In this document: positions 45,427-53,924 of the stretch, in pieces
Layout: every line of letters starts with the position of its first letter
How positions within the stretch are numbered: position 1 is the stretch's first letter
Assembly (NCBI GenBank): GCA_021740915.1
Contig: JAIOYW010000005.1
Coordinates: forward strand, 186,001 to 250,000
Origin: Ignavibacteriales bacterium
GTDB lineage: Bacteria; Bacteroidota; Ignavibacteria; Ignavibacteriales; Melioribacteraceae
Reading direction: 5' to 3'
Length of the DNA: 64,000 bases
The notes under the pieces: generated by a model
Databases searched by the model: none
What the model was told of the DNA's origin: nothing
What the model saw: only the letters and a program-made list of their open reading frames with translations
Position numbers and translations under genes: made by a program

Positions 45427-47073
45427 ATGGCCAGCAAATTAGTAGAATATGGCAGCGAAGGAAGGAATAAACTTCGTGTGGGAGTTGATAAACTCGCCAA
45501 TGCCGTAAAAGTAACACTCGGACCGAAAGGTCGTAACGTACTCATTGAAAAGAAATTCGGTGCGCCCACTGTAACTAAAGACGGCGTTACCGTTGCAAAA
45601 GAAATTGAACTCGAAGATGCAGTTGAAAATATGGGCGCTCAGATGGTCCGCGAAGTTGCTTCAAAAACAAGCGACGTTGCAGGAGACGGTACCACAACCG
45701 CTACAGTTCTTGCCCAGGCGATTTATCGTGAAGGCTTAAAGAACGTTACTGCAGGCGCCAACCCTATGGATCTCAAACGCGGTATTGATATCGCTGTTGC
45801 CAAAGTGGTTGAAAACCTCAAATCTATGAGTAAAGAAGTTGAAGGACGTGATGAAATAGCTCAGGTTGGTTCAATTTCAGCTAATAATGATAAAGCTATC
45901 GGAAACCTTATTGCCGAAGCAATGGATAAAGTCGGAAAAGACGGCGTTATTACAGTTGAAGAAGCTAAAGGCACCGAAACAGGTTTGGAAGTTGTTGAAG
46001 GTATGCAGTTCGACCGCGGTTACCTTTCACCTTATTTCGTAACTGATTCCGAAACTATGGAAGCTGTTCTCGAAAATCCTTTCATCCTAATTCACGATAA
46101 AAAAATCTCTGCAATGAAAGACCTCCTCCCGATTCTTGAGAAAGTTGCTCAGGGCGGAAAGTCATTGCTTATTATCTCTGAAGACCTCGAAGGCGAAGCT
46201 CTTGCAACACTCGTAGTTAATAAACTGAGAGGAACTCTCAGAGTTGCAGCAGTTAAAGCCCCGGGATTCGGCGATAGAAGAAAAGCTATGCTCGAAGATA
46301 TCGCAGTTCTCACTGCCGGTACTGTTATCTCAGAGGAAAGAGGATTCAAACTTGAGAACGCTACAGTTCAGTATCTTGGTACCGCTGCCAAAGTTGTTAT
46401 CGATAAGGATAACACTACAATAGTTGAAGGCGCTGGAAATTCCGATGATATCAAGAAGAGAATCAATGAGATCAAAGCTCAGATTGATAACACAACCTCT
46501 GACTATGACAAAGAAAAACTTCAGGAAAGATTAGCTAAACTTTCCGGCGGTGTTGCAGTTATCAAAATTGGCGCAGCTACCGAAATTGAAATGAAAGAGA
46601 AAAAAGCCCGCGTTGAAGATGCGCTTCATGCTACAAGAGCAGCAGTTGAAGAAGGCATAGTTGCAGGCGGCGGTGTTGCACTTGTCCGCGCTATCAAAGT
46701 TCTTGATAACGTTACCGGTGAAAACCTCGATCAGAACACAGGTATCAAGATAATTCAGAAATCGCTTGCCGAGCCTCTGAAACAGATAGTTAATAACGCA
46801 GGTCTCGAAGGCGCAGTTGTGCTTAATAAAGTTCTTGAAGGAAGTGCGGATTTCGGTTTCAACGCCGCTACTGAGACTTATGAGAATCTTATCAAAGCAG
46901 GCGTTATCGATCCTACTAAAGTTACAAGAACAGCCCTTGAAAATGCAGCTTCAGTTTCTTCAATGCTCATTACCACCGAAGCGGTAGTTTATGAGAAAAA
47001 AGAAGATGAAAAAGCTCCTGGCGGAATGCCTCCGGGAATGGGCGGCATGGGCGGCATGGACGGAATGATGTAA
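45427..47073 (+). CDS. groEL: Chaperonin GroEL
   Basis: 548 residues, ATP-driven folding chamber of two heptameric rings. Seen: the N-terminal [15 protein letters not shown] segment, the ATP site [13 protein letters not shown], the apical domain, the late signature [15 protein letters not shown], and the C-terminal GGM-rich tail ([14 protein letters not shown]). The class of chaperonin is type I. It ends before a strong terminator. Confidence 0.98.
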   Translation: MASKLVEYGSEGRNKLRVGVDKLANAVKVTLGPKGRNVLIEKKFGAPTVTKDGVTVAKEIELEDAVENMGAQMVREVASKTSDVAGDGTTTATVLAQAIYREGLKNVTAGANPMDLKRGIDIAVAKVVENLKSMSKEVEGRDEIAQVGSISANNDKAIGNLIAEAMDKVGKDGVITVEEAKGTETGLEVVEGMQFDRGYLSPYFVTDSETMEAVLENPFILIHDKKISAMKDLLPILEKVAQGGKSLLIISEDLEGEALATLVVNKLRGTLRVAAVKAPGFGDRRKAMLEDIAVLTAGTVISEERGFKLENATVQYLGTAAKVVIDKDNTTIVEGAGNSDDIKKRINEIKAQIDNTTSDYDKEKLQERLAKLSGGVAVIKIGAATEIEMKEKKARVEDALHATRAAVEEGIVAGGGVALVRAIKVLDNVTGENLDQNTGIKIIQKSLAEPLKQIVNNAGLEGAVVLNKVLEGSADFGFNAATETYENLIKAGVIDPTKVTRTALENAASVSSMLITTEAVVYEKKEDEKAPGGMPPGMGGMGGMDGMM

Positions 47074-47101
47074 TCCTCCCCTCTTTTGTTTAATTCTTTA
47101 A

Positions 47102-47132
47102 GGCTGTCTCTTAAAAAGAGGCAGCCTTTTTT
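47102..47132 (+). terminator. groESL terminator
   Basis: The stem arms GGCTGTCTC (47102-47110) and GAGGCAGCC (47118-47126), with one unpaired base, are followed by six T residues, 29 bases past the groEL stop. Confidence 0.9.
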
Positions 47133-47321
47133 ATTTCAGTTGCAGATAAATTCAAACTCCTGCTATGAGCTTCAAGCATATTTGTCCGATTTTTCGCCCC
47201 ATTTTTATTTCTTTGTTCGACTTCAAAAAAATATTAGAAGACCTCATTTCTCATTTTTGATCTTTCTTTTTATTTATTATGTTAGGTGTAAATCAGAACC
47301 AGAAGCAGCTTATCAATAATG

Positions 47322-47675
47322 ATGGAAGTAAAAGAGAACAAATTAGGAATTTACGAAGCATCGTCAATTCAGAGAAAAATCTTCACGATTCGTGGCGCCC
47401 AGATAATGCTGGATAGAGATCTTGCTGAGTTGTATCAGGTTAAAGCTATAAGATTGAGATAACAGGTAAAGAGAAACGCCAAGCGATTTCCCCCGGATTT
47501 TATCTTTCAGCTCACGGAAGATGAGGTTGAGTTCATGGTATCGCAAAATGCGATACCTTCAAAACAACACCTTGGTGGAACATTGCCTTATGTATTTACT
47601 GAACAAGGAGTGGCAAGTCTTTCAGGCGTGTTAAAAAGTGACCGTGCAATTGAGATATATTGCACCCCAAAATAG
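47322..47675 (+). pseudogene. ORF6N-domain protein, broken
   Basis: The frame from the ATG at 47322 reads as an ORF6N DNA-binding domain: FTIRGAQIMLDRDLAELYQV, then [14 protein letters not shown] and [19 protein letters not shown]. An in-frame TAA at 47460-47462 interrupts it where family members have a residue before QVKRN. The reading frame ends abruptly after RAIEI at a TGCACCCC sequence, and the usual C-terminal half is missing. So it carries both a nonsense mutation and a 3' truncation. The truncation point may be an insertion-sequence edge. Confidence 0.85.
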
Positions 47676-47717
47676 TTAGAGAGGTATAAGGTGGAGAGTA
47701 AATGATTGATTCAGAGG

Positions 47718-48246
47718 CACGAAGTGGAGCGAAGCTGAACATTGGATTGCAATTTCTGGAATATTAATTTCCGCAGTAATTGCATATTTTACTGCCAGAA
47801 TCACTCTTAGTGTTAAAAAAGATAAGGGCAAACTTATTCTAATTGAATTGATTAAGCAGTACTTAATAAACTTTAACAGCAGTTTTGACCTCGTCACTAA
47901 AAAACCTAAAACGGACAACTTATCGAAAGAACAATTTTTAAGAGTCCTTGAATTTATTGAAGCCGAGTTTAATGATTTAATAAATAATCCATATTATTTA
48001 GAACTCACAAATAGATATACAAGATTATCAATGCTGCAGGTATCAATAACGAGAGAAATTGCTCGATTAAAAAACTCAAAAGAGTTTGATTTAAGTAATG
48101 AGTCAATTCAGCTTTCTTTTGATTTGTTTGACATATTGAAAAAAGATATTAAGAAGAAGAACTTTAAAAAGGGGGGGAGATTTTTTGAATTTAATAATCT
48201 TATTGATGAATGGAAAGTAATTTTAAAAATAAACACGAGGGCATAA
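47718..48246 (+). pseudogene. Truncated unknown protein lacking a start
   Basis: The open frame contains a membrane helix (WIAISGILISAVIAYFTARI, coded around 47744-47803) and then about 145 mostly polar residues with no known motif. There is no ATG or GTG at the 5' end; the only in-frame start candidate is a TTG at 47848, inside the protein. The 5' part seems lost at the junction with the ORF6N remnant. The product is unknown. Confidence 0.5.
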
Positions 48247-48286
48247 CAAAGTGTATCAGCAATAAGGGTTTCAGTGGTAATTCAAG

Positions 48287-48394
48287 TATTTCGTGTTTTT
48301 CACAAAGTTTACCAATAGATATTTGATTTTCCAGATGTTCTCTGAGTATTTCTACCTTAAATTCTGCTGTGAACTGACGCTTCGCTTTTTTCAT
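48287..48394 (-). pseudogene. Transposase orfA fragment (IS3-type HTH)
   Basis: From the ATG at 48394 (AGGAG before it) the frame encodes KKAKRQFTAEFKVEILREHL and SIGKLCEKHEI, the N-terminal helix-turn-helix of IS3-type OrfA. After residue 36 the similarity stops and the frame continues into unrelated sequence. The DDE part and matching IS ends are not found. It is a relic of an insertion sequence. Confidence 0.75.
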
Positions 48395-48704
48395 TTTTAC
48401 TCCTGAAGTTTTCTTCAAATATGTGTTTTTTTCACTTATCTTTTTCCTTCAAAAGTATCCTTCGAACTTACGCATTATAGAAAATATTTTTATGACCAGA
48501 GTAAAAAACATTGATGGCATATTGTGTGATACCTCAGATATAAACCTGTCTGCTGGTAAACAGGTGCGCGGTGTGCTCGATGTTCCATTTCTTTTTCCCA
48601 CTTTTCGGGGATCAGATCAAAGTAAACTTGCATATATTTGTGAGTACATATGCTTATTAGTTAATTCATAAAAATTTTAAACTATACTTTAGATTTGAAT
48701 CTGT

Positions 48705-49697
48705 ATGGAATCTCAGTGGACAAAAAAAGAACATAGCCGTGAAGGCTTTTACAACTTCTTGACTTATATTTGTTTGGGATTAGGGGGGGTGGGTTCTCTC
48801 CTTCTTTTAGTTTGGTACTCGTGGTTTATGGGTCCAAGTAATTTTAAGATGTATGATATTTTAACAATTAGAATTAATCTCTTTATCTTCATGATGTTAG
48901 GAATTGACTCAATAATCATGGTGATATTATACTTTTGGTTAGTAGTAAAGAATCAATTTTTTAGTAATTCAAAAGATAAAAATTGGCAAATAATATCTTT
49001 ATTTTGGTTTTTATCCACCGTTCCGTTAAGTATACTATTATTGACGGCGGGAGACAAAATGTTTGGTCAAGTATTTGGTTTCGACACTGAAAAGGTTAAC
49101 ATAATTATTCACGAATATCATAATTCAAATGATATTTCGATTTTTGAAAAGTATATTAAAAATGATCCAAAAACTGAAATGGCAATTGTTAGTAAACTTT
49201 CTGGTAACAAAGGAATTTTTAATGCTATATATAATAAAATCCTGTTTAAGAGTCTGAGTATCATCGATTCATCTAGAGATTCAGTAAAGCAGTATCGTGT
49301 TGGTTCTTCCCCGTTTTATTTATTTCAAAATACTAGCATAAATCAACCAGTTTTCAGACAGGATGATTACTTAAATAGCTTTAAGGAGTTTAGCTTTAAA
49401 GAACTTGTCAAATTTGAAAGCACATTAAAAACGATCGTATATATAAGTTATGATTCAGTCAATGTTGGCACCTATTCAGGAGTCGGTAGCTTAAATGGAA
49501 TTAAGGCAATAAGAATAATAGCGCGCGTTTTTGTAATAGATTATAAAAAAGCGATTGTCACTGCTTCCTATATAGTGCAGGGAGGATCACCTTCGAAGGA
49601 AATTAGCAATTGGAATGTTTTCTCTAGTTCCACCGGATCTTATCCTTCGTTGGAAGAGATAAAAAATGGATACCTCTCTTTAGAAATTAAGGAGTGA
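48705..49697 (+). CDS. Unrecognised membrane protein
   Basis: 330 residues. Three membrane helices near the N-terminus (about 18-42, 55-82 and 96-118), then about 210 extramembrane residues with mixed helix and strand content. No catalytic motif or known domain is recognised. The C-terminal part (about 225-300) has regular beta-strand spacing. It stands alone on the plus strand, flanked by mobile-element remnants. Codon use is AT-rich compared with the housekeeping genes. It may be recently acquired. Confidence 0.65.
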   Translation: MESQWTKKEHSREGFYNFLTYICLGLGGVGSLLLLVWYSWFMGPSNFKMYDILTIRINLFIFMMLGIDSIIMVILYFWLVVKNQFFSNSKDKNWQIISLFWFLSTVPLSILLLTAGDKMFGQVFGFDTEKVNIIIHEYHNSNDISIFEKYIKNDPKTEMAIVSKLSGNKGIFNAIYNKILFKSLSIIDSSRDSVKQYRVGSSPFYLFQNTSINQPVFRQDDYLNSFKEFSFKELVKFESTLKTIVYISYDSVNVGTYSGVGSLNGIKAIRIIARVFVIDYKKAIVTASYIVQGGSPSKEISNWNVFSSSTGSYPSLEEIKNGYLSLEIKE

Positions 49698-50102
49698 ATT
49701 CCTTACATTTATGTTCTTCGTGTAATGCTTCAAATGAAATTGGAATACCCCGGATTTAATTTATTAAAAACTATCTTTTATGACCGAAAAAACACGTAAA
49801 ACAGGGGTTCAACTGGCCAATATCTTTGGGGAATTTGCACGCTCTGTGTGGGTTGAACCAGAGAGCAGTGCGCCTGACAAGCGTTTGCCTGAAAAATCCC
49901 AACGTTGACAAGTTTAGCCTGGGTTGTTATTATAAGATGGAAAGAAATTACAAATATTATCAAAAAACCTGCGTCCATTAAAAAGACGGCGGGTAAATTT
50001 TTGTGAACCGCTTACCACCAGACCGTTAAGCATTCTGAAAATATTTTCATTTATTTAAATTAATATGTTGAATTATTGGAAAAAATAAAGCATTTTACAA
50101 AT
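49698..50102. other. Intergenic region with remnants
   Basis: Contains a 42-codon open frame at 49780-49908 with no recognised similarity, likely a fragment. A perfect 14-base palindrome (TGAAAATATTTTCA, 50036-50049) lies 54 bases before the nucleotidyltransferase start and could be an operator. Confidence 0.4.
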
Positions 50103-50399
50103 ATGAATAATGAATTACGCCAAATATTAAACAGGTTGCGTGAGTTATACCCTTTACTTAAGGATACATATCAAATTAACTCTATTGAAATATTTGGTTC
50201 ATATGTAAGAAATGAACAAAATCTTAAGAGTGATTTAGATTTGCTGGTCACTTTCTCAAATATACCCGGTTTATTAAAATTTATTGAACTCAAAAATTTT
50301 CTTTCTGATCAATTAAACTTAACCGTTGATTTGGTGATGAAAGATACATTGCGGCCAGGTATTGCTGAAAATATTATCAATGAAGCTATTTCGATATGA
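50103..50399 (+). CDS. mntA: MntA-type nucleotidyltransferase antitoxin
   Basis: 98 residues from the ATG at 50103 (a TTG at 50076 gives a longer version). It has the minimal nucleotidyltransferase motif GSYVRNEQNLKSDLD, which is the GSx10DxD catalytic motif, complete. MntA antitoxins transfer AMP onto a tyrosine of the HepT toxin. The following HEPN gene overlaps by 4 bases but is broken. Confidence 0.85.
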   Translation: MNNELRQILNRLRELYPLLKDTYQINSIEIFGSYVRNEQNLKSDLDLLVTFSNIPGLLKFIELKNFLSDQLNLTVDLVMKDTLRPGIAENIINEAISI

Positions 50400-50743
50400 A
50401 TGTGAAAAGAGATTTTATCACATATTTATATGATATATTTGATGCCACAGCCAAGGGTATGGATTTTATTGCAAATATGACCTATCAGGAGTTTCAGGAA
50501 GATGAGAAAACTCAATTTGCCTTAATGCGCGCTTTGGAAATTATTGGTGAAGCCAGTAAAAAAATCCCAATTGAAATCAAAGCTCAATCCATAGAAATCC
50601 CTTGGAGAGAAGTATCTGGAATGCGAGACGTGTAAATTCATGATTATTTTGGAATAAATATTGCGGTTTTGTGGGAAACTGCTCAAAATGATTTACCGAA
50701 TATTAAAAAACACATTGAGCAACTAATTAAAGATCTAAAATAA
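50396..50743 (+). pseudogene. hepT: HepT-type HEPN toxin, broken in the active site
   Basis: The frame encodes a DUF86/HEPN protein (ALEIIGEASKKIP, PWREVSGMRD) but hits TAA at 50633-50635. Translation in the same frame resumes as IHDYFGINIAVLWETA and ends at TAA 50741-50743, giving 115 codons, the full family length. The stop falls inside the RX4HDY motif (R-D-V-stop-I-H-D-Y), where leucine is usual (TTA to TAA, one base). So the toxin has lost its catalytic histidine and AMPylated tyrosine. The antitoxin partner upstream is intact. Confidence 0.85.
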
Positions 50744-50940
50744 ATACGAAAACGGATAACTTCTGCAATATTTCAGATGAAAAGCCTAATATTTGCTTTA
50801 CTAAAAGATGGCTTTCATAACCGGGCGTGTCTTCAAATATCTTCAGGATCTCTCCCGTGGGGCGGTGTCAGCCGGGTCAATACCAGGCTATAATAAAATC
50901 ATACCCCACAAAATATTAACGATTGCTTATTAACAAACGA

Positions 50941-50960
50941 AATATTTATCGATATATTTA
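50941..50960. promoter_or_regulatory. Palindromic site before the AbrB-type antitoxin gene
   Basis: An AT-rich imperfect palindrome centred on ATCGAT lies about 25 bases before the antitoxin start. AbrB-type antitoxins bind such sites to repress their own operon, so this is a candidate operator. Confidence 0.4.
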
Positions 50961-50984
50961 CTGTAATACACTATTGGAGATAAT

Positions 50985-51191
50985 ATGGATACAGTAAAAA
51001 TTTCGCCCAAATATCAGATTGTCATTCCGAAAAAAATCAGAGAAAAATTAAATCTGAAACCCGGACAGAAATTACAAATACCGGAATTCGGAGATAGAAT
51101 TGAATTTTTTCTTCTCAAGGATATAAAGGATGCACGCGGTTATTTGAAAGGGATTGATACCAGCCTTGAAAGAGAAGGAGACAGAATATGA
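50985..51191 (+). CDS. AbrB/MazE-type antitoxin
   Basis: 68 residues. The swapped-hairpin DNA-binding domain is clear: KISPKYQIVIPKKIREKLNLK and PGQKLQI (about 4-35). The C-terminal part would wrap the toxin. TTGGAG precedes the start. The stop overlaps the PIN-toxin start by 4 bases, the usual arrangement for a VapBC-like pair. Confidence 0.9.
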   Translation: MDTVKISPKYQIVIPKKIREKLNLKPGQKLQIPEFGDRIEFFLLKDIKDARGYLKGIDTSLEREGDRI

Positions 51192-51532
51192 ATTTAGTTG
51201 ATTCCTCCGGCTGGTTAGAATACTTATCGGATGGTAAAAATGCTTCAAACTTTGCTGAAACAATAGAAAACACTGATGAACTTTTAGTATCGGTGATAAA
51301 TATTTATGAAATTTATAGGAAAATCCTGAAGGAAAGAGATGAAAAGACCGCATTACAAATCGTAGGTTTAATGAATCAGGCAAAAGTGATAGATGTTTCT
51401 TCCTCAATCGTAATGCAGGCGGCGAAGTTAAGTTATGAACTTAATATACCAATGGCAGGTAGCATAATTTACACAACAGCTCTGGTTATTGGGGCAGTAT
51501 CAAATGTCAAGTTTTCTGCACAAAAAACTTGA
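51188..51532 (+). pseudogene. PIN-domain toxin (VapC-like), probably inactive
   Basis: 114 residues, open frame intact. The first two acidic residues are present (NLVDSSG, INIYEI). The third position reads PMAGSII where the family has PMADSII, so the metal-binding Asp is Gly. The C-terminal end (TQDxDF in relatives) is missing: the frame diverges after ALVIGA and stops inside the palindrome at 51502-51537. Two of four active-site acids are thus lost. The protein may still be made and could bind its antitoxin. Confidence 0.7.
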
Positions 51533-51537
51533 CATTT
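51502..51537. promoter_or_regulatory. Perfect 14-bp palindrome, candidate AbiEi operator
   Basis: AAATGTCAAGTTTT (51502-51515) and its exact complement (51524-51537), 8-base spacer. The right arm contains the TTGAC of the promoter for the next gene. AbiEi antitoxins are known to bind inverted repeats in their own promoter. The palindrome could also act as a terminator for the upstream pair. Confidence 0.6.
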
Positions 51538-51559
51538 CAAAAATTTTATTTATATTTGC
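51529..51559 (+). promoter_or_regulatory. Bacteroidota-type promoter of the AbiE operon
   Basis: TTGAC at 51529 and TATATTTGC at 51551-51559 match the -33 TTG and -7 TAnnTTTG elements of Bacteroidota housekeeping promoters, with 19 bases between TTG and TA. The start codon at 51563 is only 4 bases after the -7 element, so the mRNA is nearly leaderless. Confidence 0.7.
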
Positions 51560-51562
51560 ATT

Positions 51563-52288
51563 ATGAAACTGGCAACACAAATAAGAAATAGAATCAAAAT
51601 ACTACCCGAAGGGAAAACTTTTGGGTACGATGATTTGCGTATTGCCAAAGAAAAATATAGCACAGCAGCCAAAGTACTTGAGCGACTGCAAGCCGATGGC
51701 TTGATTAAAAAAATATCAAAGGGAGTATTTTACAAACCCGAACAAACAGTATTCGGAGAGTTAAAACCCGATTACAGCGAACAACTTCGCCACTATTTAT
51801 TCGAAAATGGTAAACGCATTGCTTACGAAACAGGATTTTCGTTATATAACCGAATGGGTCTAACCACTCAAATGGCATTTCATATCAAAATTGCCAGTCG
51901 TAGTAAACGTATTTCAATAAATCGTGGTGCTTTAAAAGCCAATGCTGTAAAAAGCTATGCCGAAGTTACTGACTCGAATTATGAATTTCTTGGTTTATTA
52001 GATGCAATTAAAGATATAAAACGAATACCCGATTGTACGGTTAGTAAAGCAGTAAAAATAATAAGCAGCAAAATCAATAATTTGAATGAAAAACAAATTG
52101 CAGAGTTAGTTAAATATGCACTGCTCTATCCGCCAAGAGTAAGAGCATTGACAGGGGCAATTTTAGAAAACAAAAAAGCAATTGTAAATACCAAAAAACT
52201 CAAAGAAAGCATTAACCCACTCACCAAAATCAAGCTGGGATTAAAAGAAGTTGATTTGCCAACCATTAAAAATTGGAATATAGAATGA
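51563..52288 (+). CDS. AbiEi-type antitoxin (DUF6088, winged-helix)
   Basis: 241 residues. N-terminal winged-helix domain (about 1-60: KTFGYDDLRIAKEKYSTA, VLERLQADGLIKKISKGVFY), then an antitoxin domain with RIAYETGFSLYNRMGLTTQ and SRSKRISINRG. This is the transcriptional-repressor antitoxin of AbiE-type abortive infection systems. It overlaps the toxin gene by 4 bases. No frame defect is seen. Confidence 0.86.
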   Translation: MKLATQIRNRIKILPEGKTFGYDDLRIAKEKYSTAAKVLERLQADGLIKKISKGVFYKPEQTVFGELKPDYSEQLRHYLFENGKRIAYETGFSLYNRMGLTTQMAFHIKIASRSKRISINRGALKANAVKSYAEVTDSNYEFLGLLDAIKDIKRIPDCTVSKAVKIISSKINNLNEKQIAELVKYALLYPPRVRALTGAILENKKAIVNTKKLKESINPLTKIKLGLKEVDLPTIKNWNIE

Positions 52289-53274
52289 AACTGCATCAAA
52301 ACATAAAACTATTTCAGGATGCAGTAAGAATTACAGCGCAGCAAATGAATATTCCTCCAGAGTTTATTGAAAAAGATTACTGGGTTACCTATGCTTTACA
52401 CACAATTTTTAATAGTGAAGTAGGAAAAGACACCGTATTTAAAGGTGGGACAGCGCTATCGAAATGTTACAAATTAATTGAACGTTTTTCTGAAGATATT
52501 GATTTGGTCGTATTGAGACGTGAAGGCGAAACCGACAGTAAATTAAAGTCAAAAATCAGAGAAGTCAGCAAAGTAATAGAACTAGTGTTGCCTGAAGTAG
52601 TGATTCCCGGAATAACCAATAAAAGAGGTATGAACAGGAAAACAGCCCATTCCTACAACAAAACATTCACCGGAAACTATGGACAGGTAATGGATGTACT
52701 GGTATTGGAATCGACCTGGCTCGGTTATTACGAACCTTGCACTCAAAAAAGCATAGTTTCTTATGTTGGAAACATGATGATTAATAATGGTCAGAAAGAA
52801 ATAGCCGAAGCAAATGGATTAATGCCATTTAGCTTAATGGTTTTGGAATCAATAAGAACAATTTGTGAGAAAATTATGAGCCTTGTCCGTTTCTCATATG
52901 GTGAAAATCCCATAGACGTTTTAAAGAAAAAAATAAGACATACGTACGACCTACACCAACTCTTGAAGCAAAAAGAATTTTCCGATTTTTTCAATTCTCT
53001 GGAATTTGATAAGATGTTATTGAAAGTTGCAAATGATGATGTGGCAAGTTTTAGAAACAACAACATATGGTTAGTTCATCATCCTAAAGATTCCTTAATA
53101 TTTTCTAAACTTGAAGAAGTTTGGAACGATTTAGAATCGGTTTATTATGGCGATTTTAAAAATCTGGTTTATGGTGAGTTGCCAAATTCGGATAATGTTT
53201 TGGGAACTATGAAAATGATAAAAGAAAGGCTAAATAAAGTAGAATGGACTGTTAAGATTGAAGCAAAAGCATGA
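52285..53274 (+). CDS. AbiEii/AbiGii nucleotidyltransferase toxin
   Basis: 329 residues from the ATG at 52285, which overlaps the antitoxin stop. The AbiEii nucleotidyltransferase core reads FKGGTALSKCYKLIERFSEDIDLVVL (split around residues 49-75), with the SxDIDL acidic pair intact, and LKKKIRHTYDLHQLL matches the later conserved helix. AbiEii toxins modify tRNA or other targets by nucleotide transfer and block growth after phage infection. The module looks complete. Confidence 0.87.
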   Translation: MKLHQNIKLFQDAVRITAQQMNIPPEFIEKDYWVTYALHTIFNSEVGKDTVFKGGTALSKCYKLIERFSEDIDLVVLRREGETDSKLKSKIREVSKVIELVLPEVVIPGITNKRGMNRKTAHSYNKTFTGNYGQVMDVLVLESTWLGYYEPCTQKSIVSYVGNMMINNGQKEIAEANGLMPFSLMVLESIRTICEKIMSLVRFSYGENPIDVLKKKIRHTYDLHQLLKQKEFSDFFNSLEFDKMLLKVANDDVASFRNNNIWLVHHPKDSLIFSKLEEVWNDLESVYYGDFKNLVYGELPNSDNVLGTMKMIKERLNKVEWTVKIEAKA

Positions 53275-53408
53275 AATTCACAGAAGAAAAATTAGAAAAG
53301 GCATTTACCGAGTTGCTGGGGCAGGAAGGATATCCCCATCACTAGGGTATTACCATTGTCCGAAAACCCGATGAAGTATTGATAGAGGAGGATTTATATA
53401 ATGCTTAA
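53271..53408 (+). pseudogene. hsdR N-terminal fragment (type I restriction)
   Basis: From the ATG at 53271 the frame reads KFTEEKLEKAFTELLGQEGY, an in-frame TAG, then GITIVRKPDEVLIEEDLYN and stop at 53406-53408. This is the usual opening of type I restriction endonuclease subunit R. The rest of the gene, about 900 codons, is absent. The ATG overlaps the AbiEii stop, so it was probably once transcribed behind AbiE. Confidence 0.65.
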
Positions 53409-53490
53409 GTTGGAAAGATACTTTTAAAGAAAAAAGATAAGTTGAAAAAAACTGAATGCAACAAATTTCCGAAGATAAAATGGCAGAGAT
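53401..53490 (+). repeat. Direct repeat, copy 1
   Basis: About 90 bases closely matching 54335-54423. The two copies share AGATACTTTT, GATAAGTTGAAAAAAA and ACTGAATGCAACAAATTTC in the same order, with small indels. In this copy the sequence also reads MQQISEDKMAEIRNNFQGSV before a stop, so it may be a decayed gene piece. It lies upstream of HigBA. Confidence 0.75.
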
Positions 53491-53565
53491 TAGAAATAAC
53501 TTCCAGGGGTCTGTCTGAAAGCTAAATCCAGAACAATTTTATTTCGATAAGATATTTTCGTGAAT

Positions 53566-53600
53566 AAAGTTCTCATATTTAGAACTTTTTCTTATATTTG
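53566..53600 (+). promoter_or_regulatory. HigBA promoter and candidate operator
   Basis: An exact 8-bp inverted repeat, AAAGTTCT (53566-53573) and AGAACTTT (53581-53588), precedes a TATATTTG -7 element (53593-53600). The start codon at 53618 follows. HigA-type antitoxins bind palindromes in their promoter; this is inference. No clear -33 TTG is seen. Confidence 0.55.
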
Positions 53601-53617
53601 TTAAAAAGATTACCCAA

Positions 53618-53914
53618 ATGAATCGAATAATTGCTAAGAAAACTCTACGGGAATACTGGGAAAAACATTCAGATTGTGAGCAATACTTAAAAACCTGGTA
53701 TGAAACTGTTAAACATTCAAATTGGGAAAACCCTGTGGAAATAAAAAAAACATATACGAGTGCCAGTATTTTGAAAGGCAACAGAGTCGTTTTTAATATC
53801 AAAGGTAATTCACAACGTCTGGTTGTCAAATTCAATTACGAAAGACAATGGGCATTTATACGATTTATAGGTACGCACGAAGAATATAACAAAATTGATG
53901 CCGATAATGTTTGA
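53618..53914 (+). CDS. higB: HigB-family toxin (mRNA interferase)
   Basis: 98 residues. RelE-superfamily HigB features: TLREYWEKHSDCEQYLKTWYE, the KGNRVVFNIKGNSQRLVVKFNYERQW core split around residues 52-78, and a C-terminal IRFIGTHEEY with the conserved histidine. These toxins cleave mRNA on the ribosome. The antitoxin gene starts 10 bases downstream, giving the toxin-first order typical of HigBA. Confidence 0.9.
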   Translation: MNRIIAKKTLREYWEKHSDCEQYLKTWYETVKHSNWENPVEIKKTYTSASILKGNRVVFNIKGNSQRLVVKFNYERQWAFIRFIGTHEEYNKIDADNV

Positions 53915-53924
53915 AGGAGATAAT

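Noticed and set aside
47661-47690. Left end of an insertion sequence (TGCACCCC...)
   Set aside because: It resembles IS3-type ends, but no matching inverted end or target duplication was found, so it is only mentioned in the ORF6N entry.
48241-48290. Integron attC-like sequence after the 48246 stop (GCATAACAAAG)
   Set aside because: Only one short box resembles attC; no paired boxes or folded arm was found, and no integrase is present.
48423-48671. Plus-strand frame of 82 codons
   Set aside because: No start signal or recognisable domain; probably chance in AT-rich DNA.
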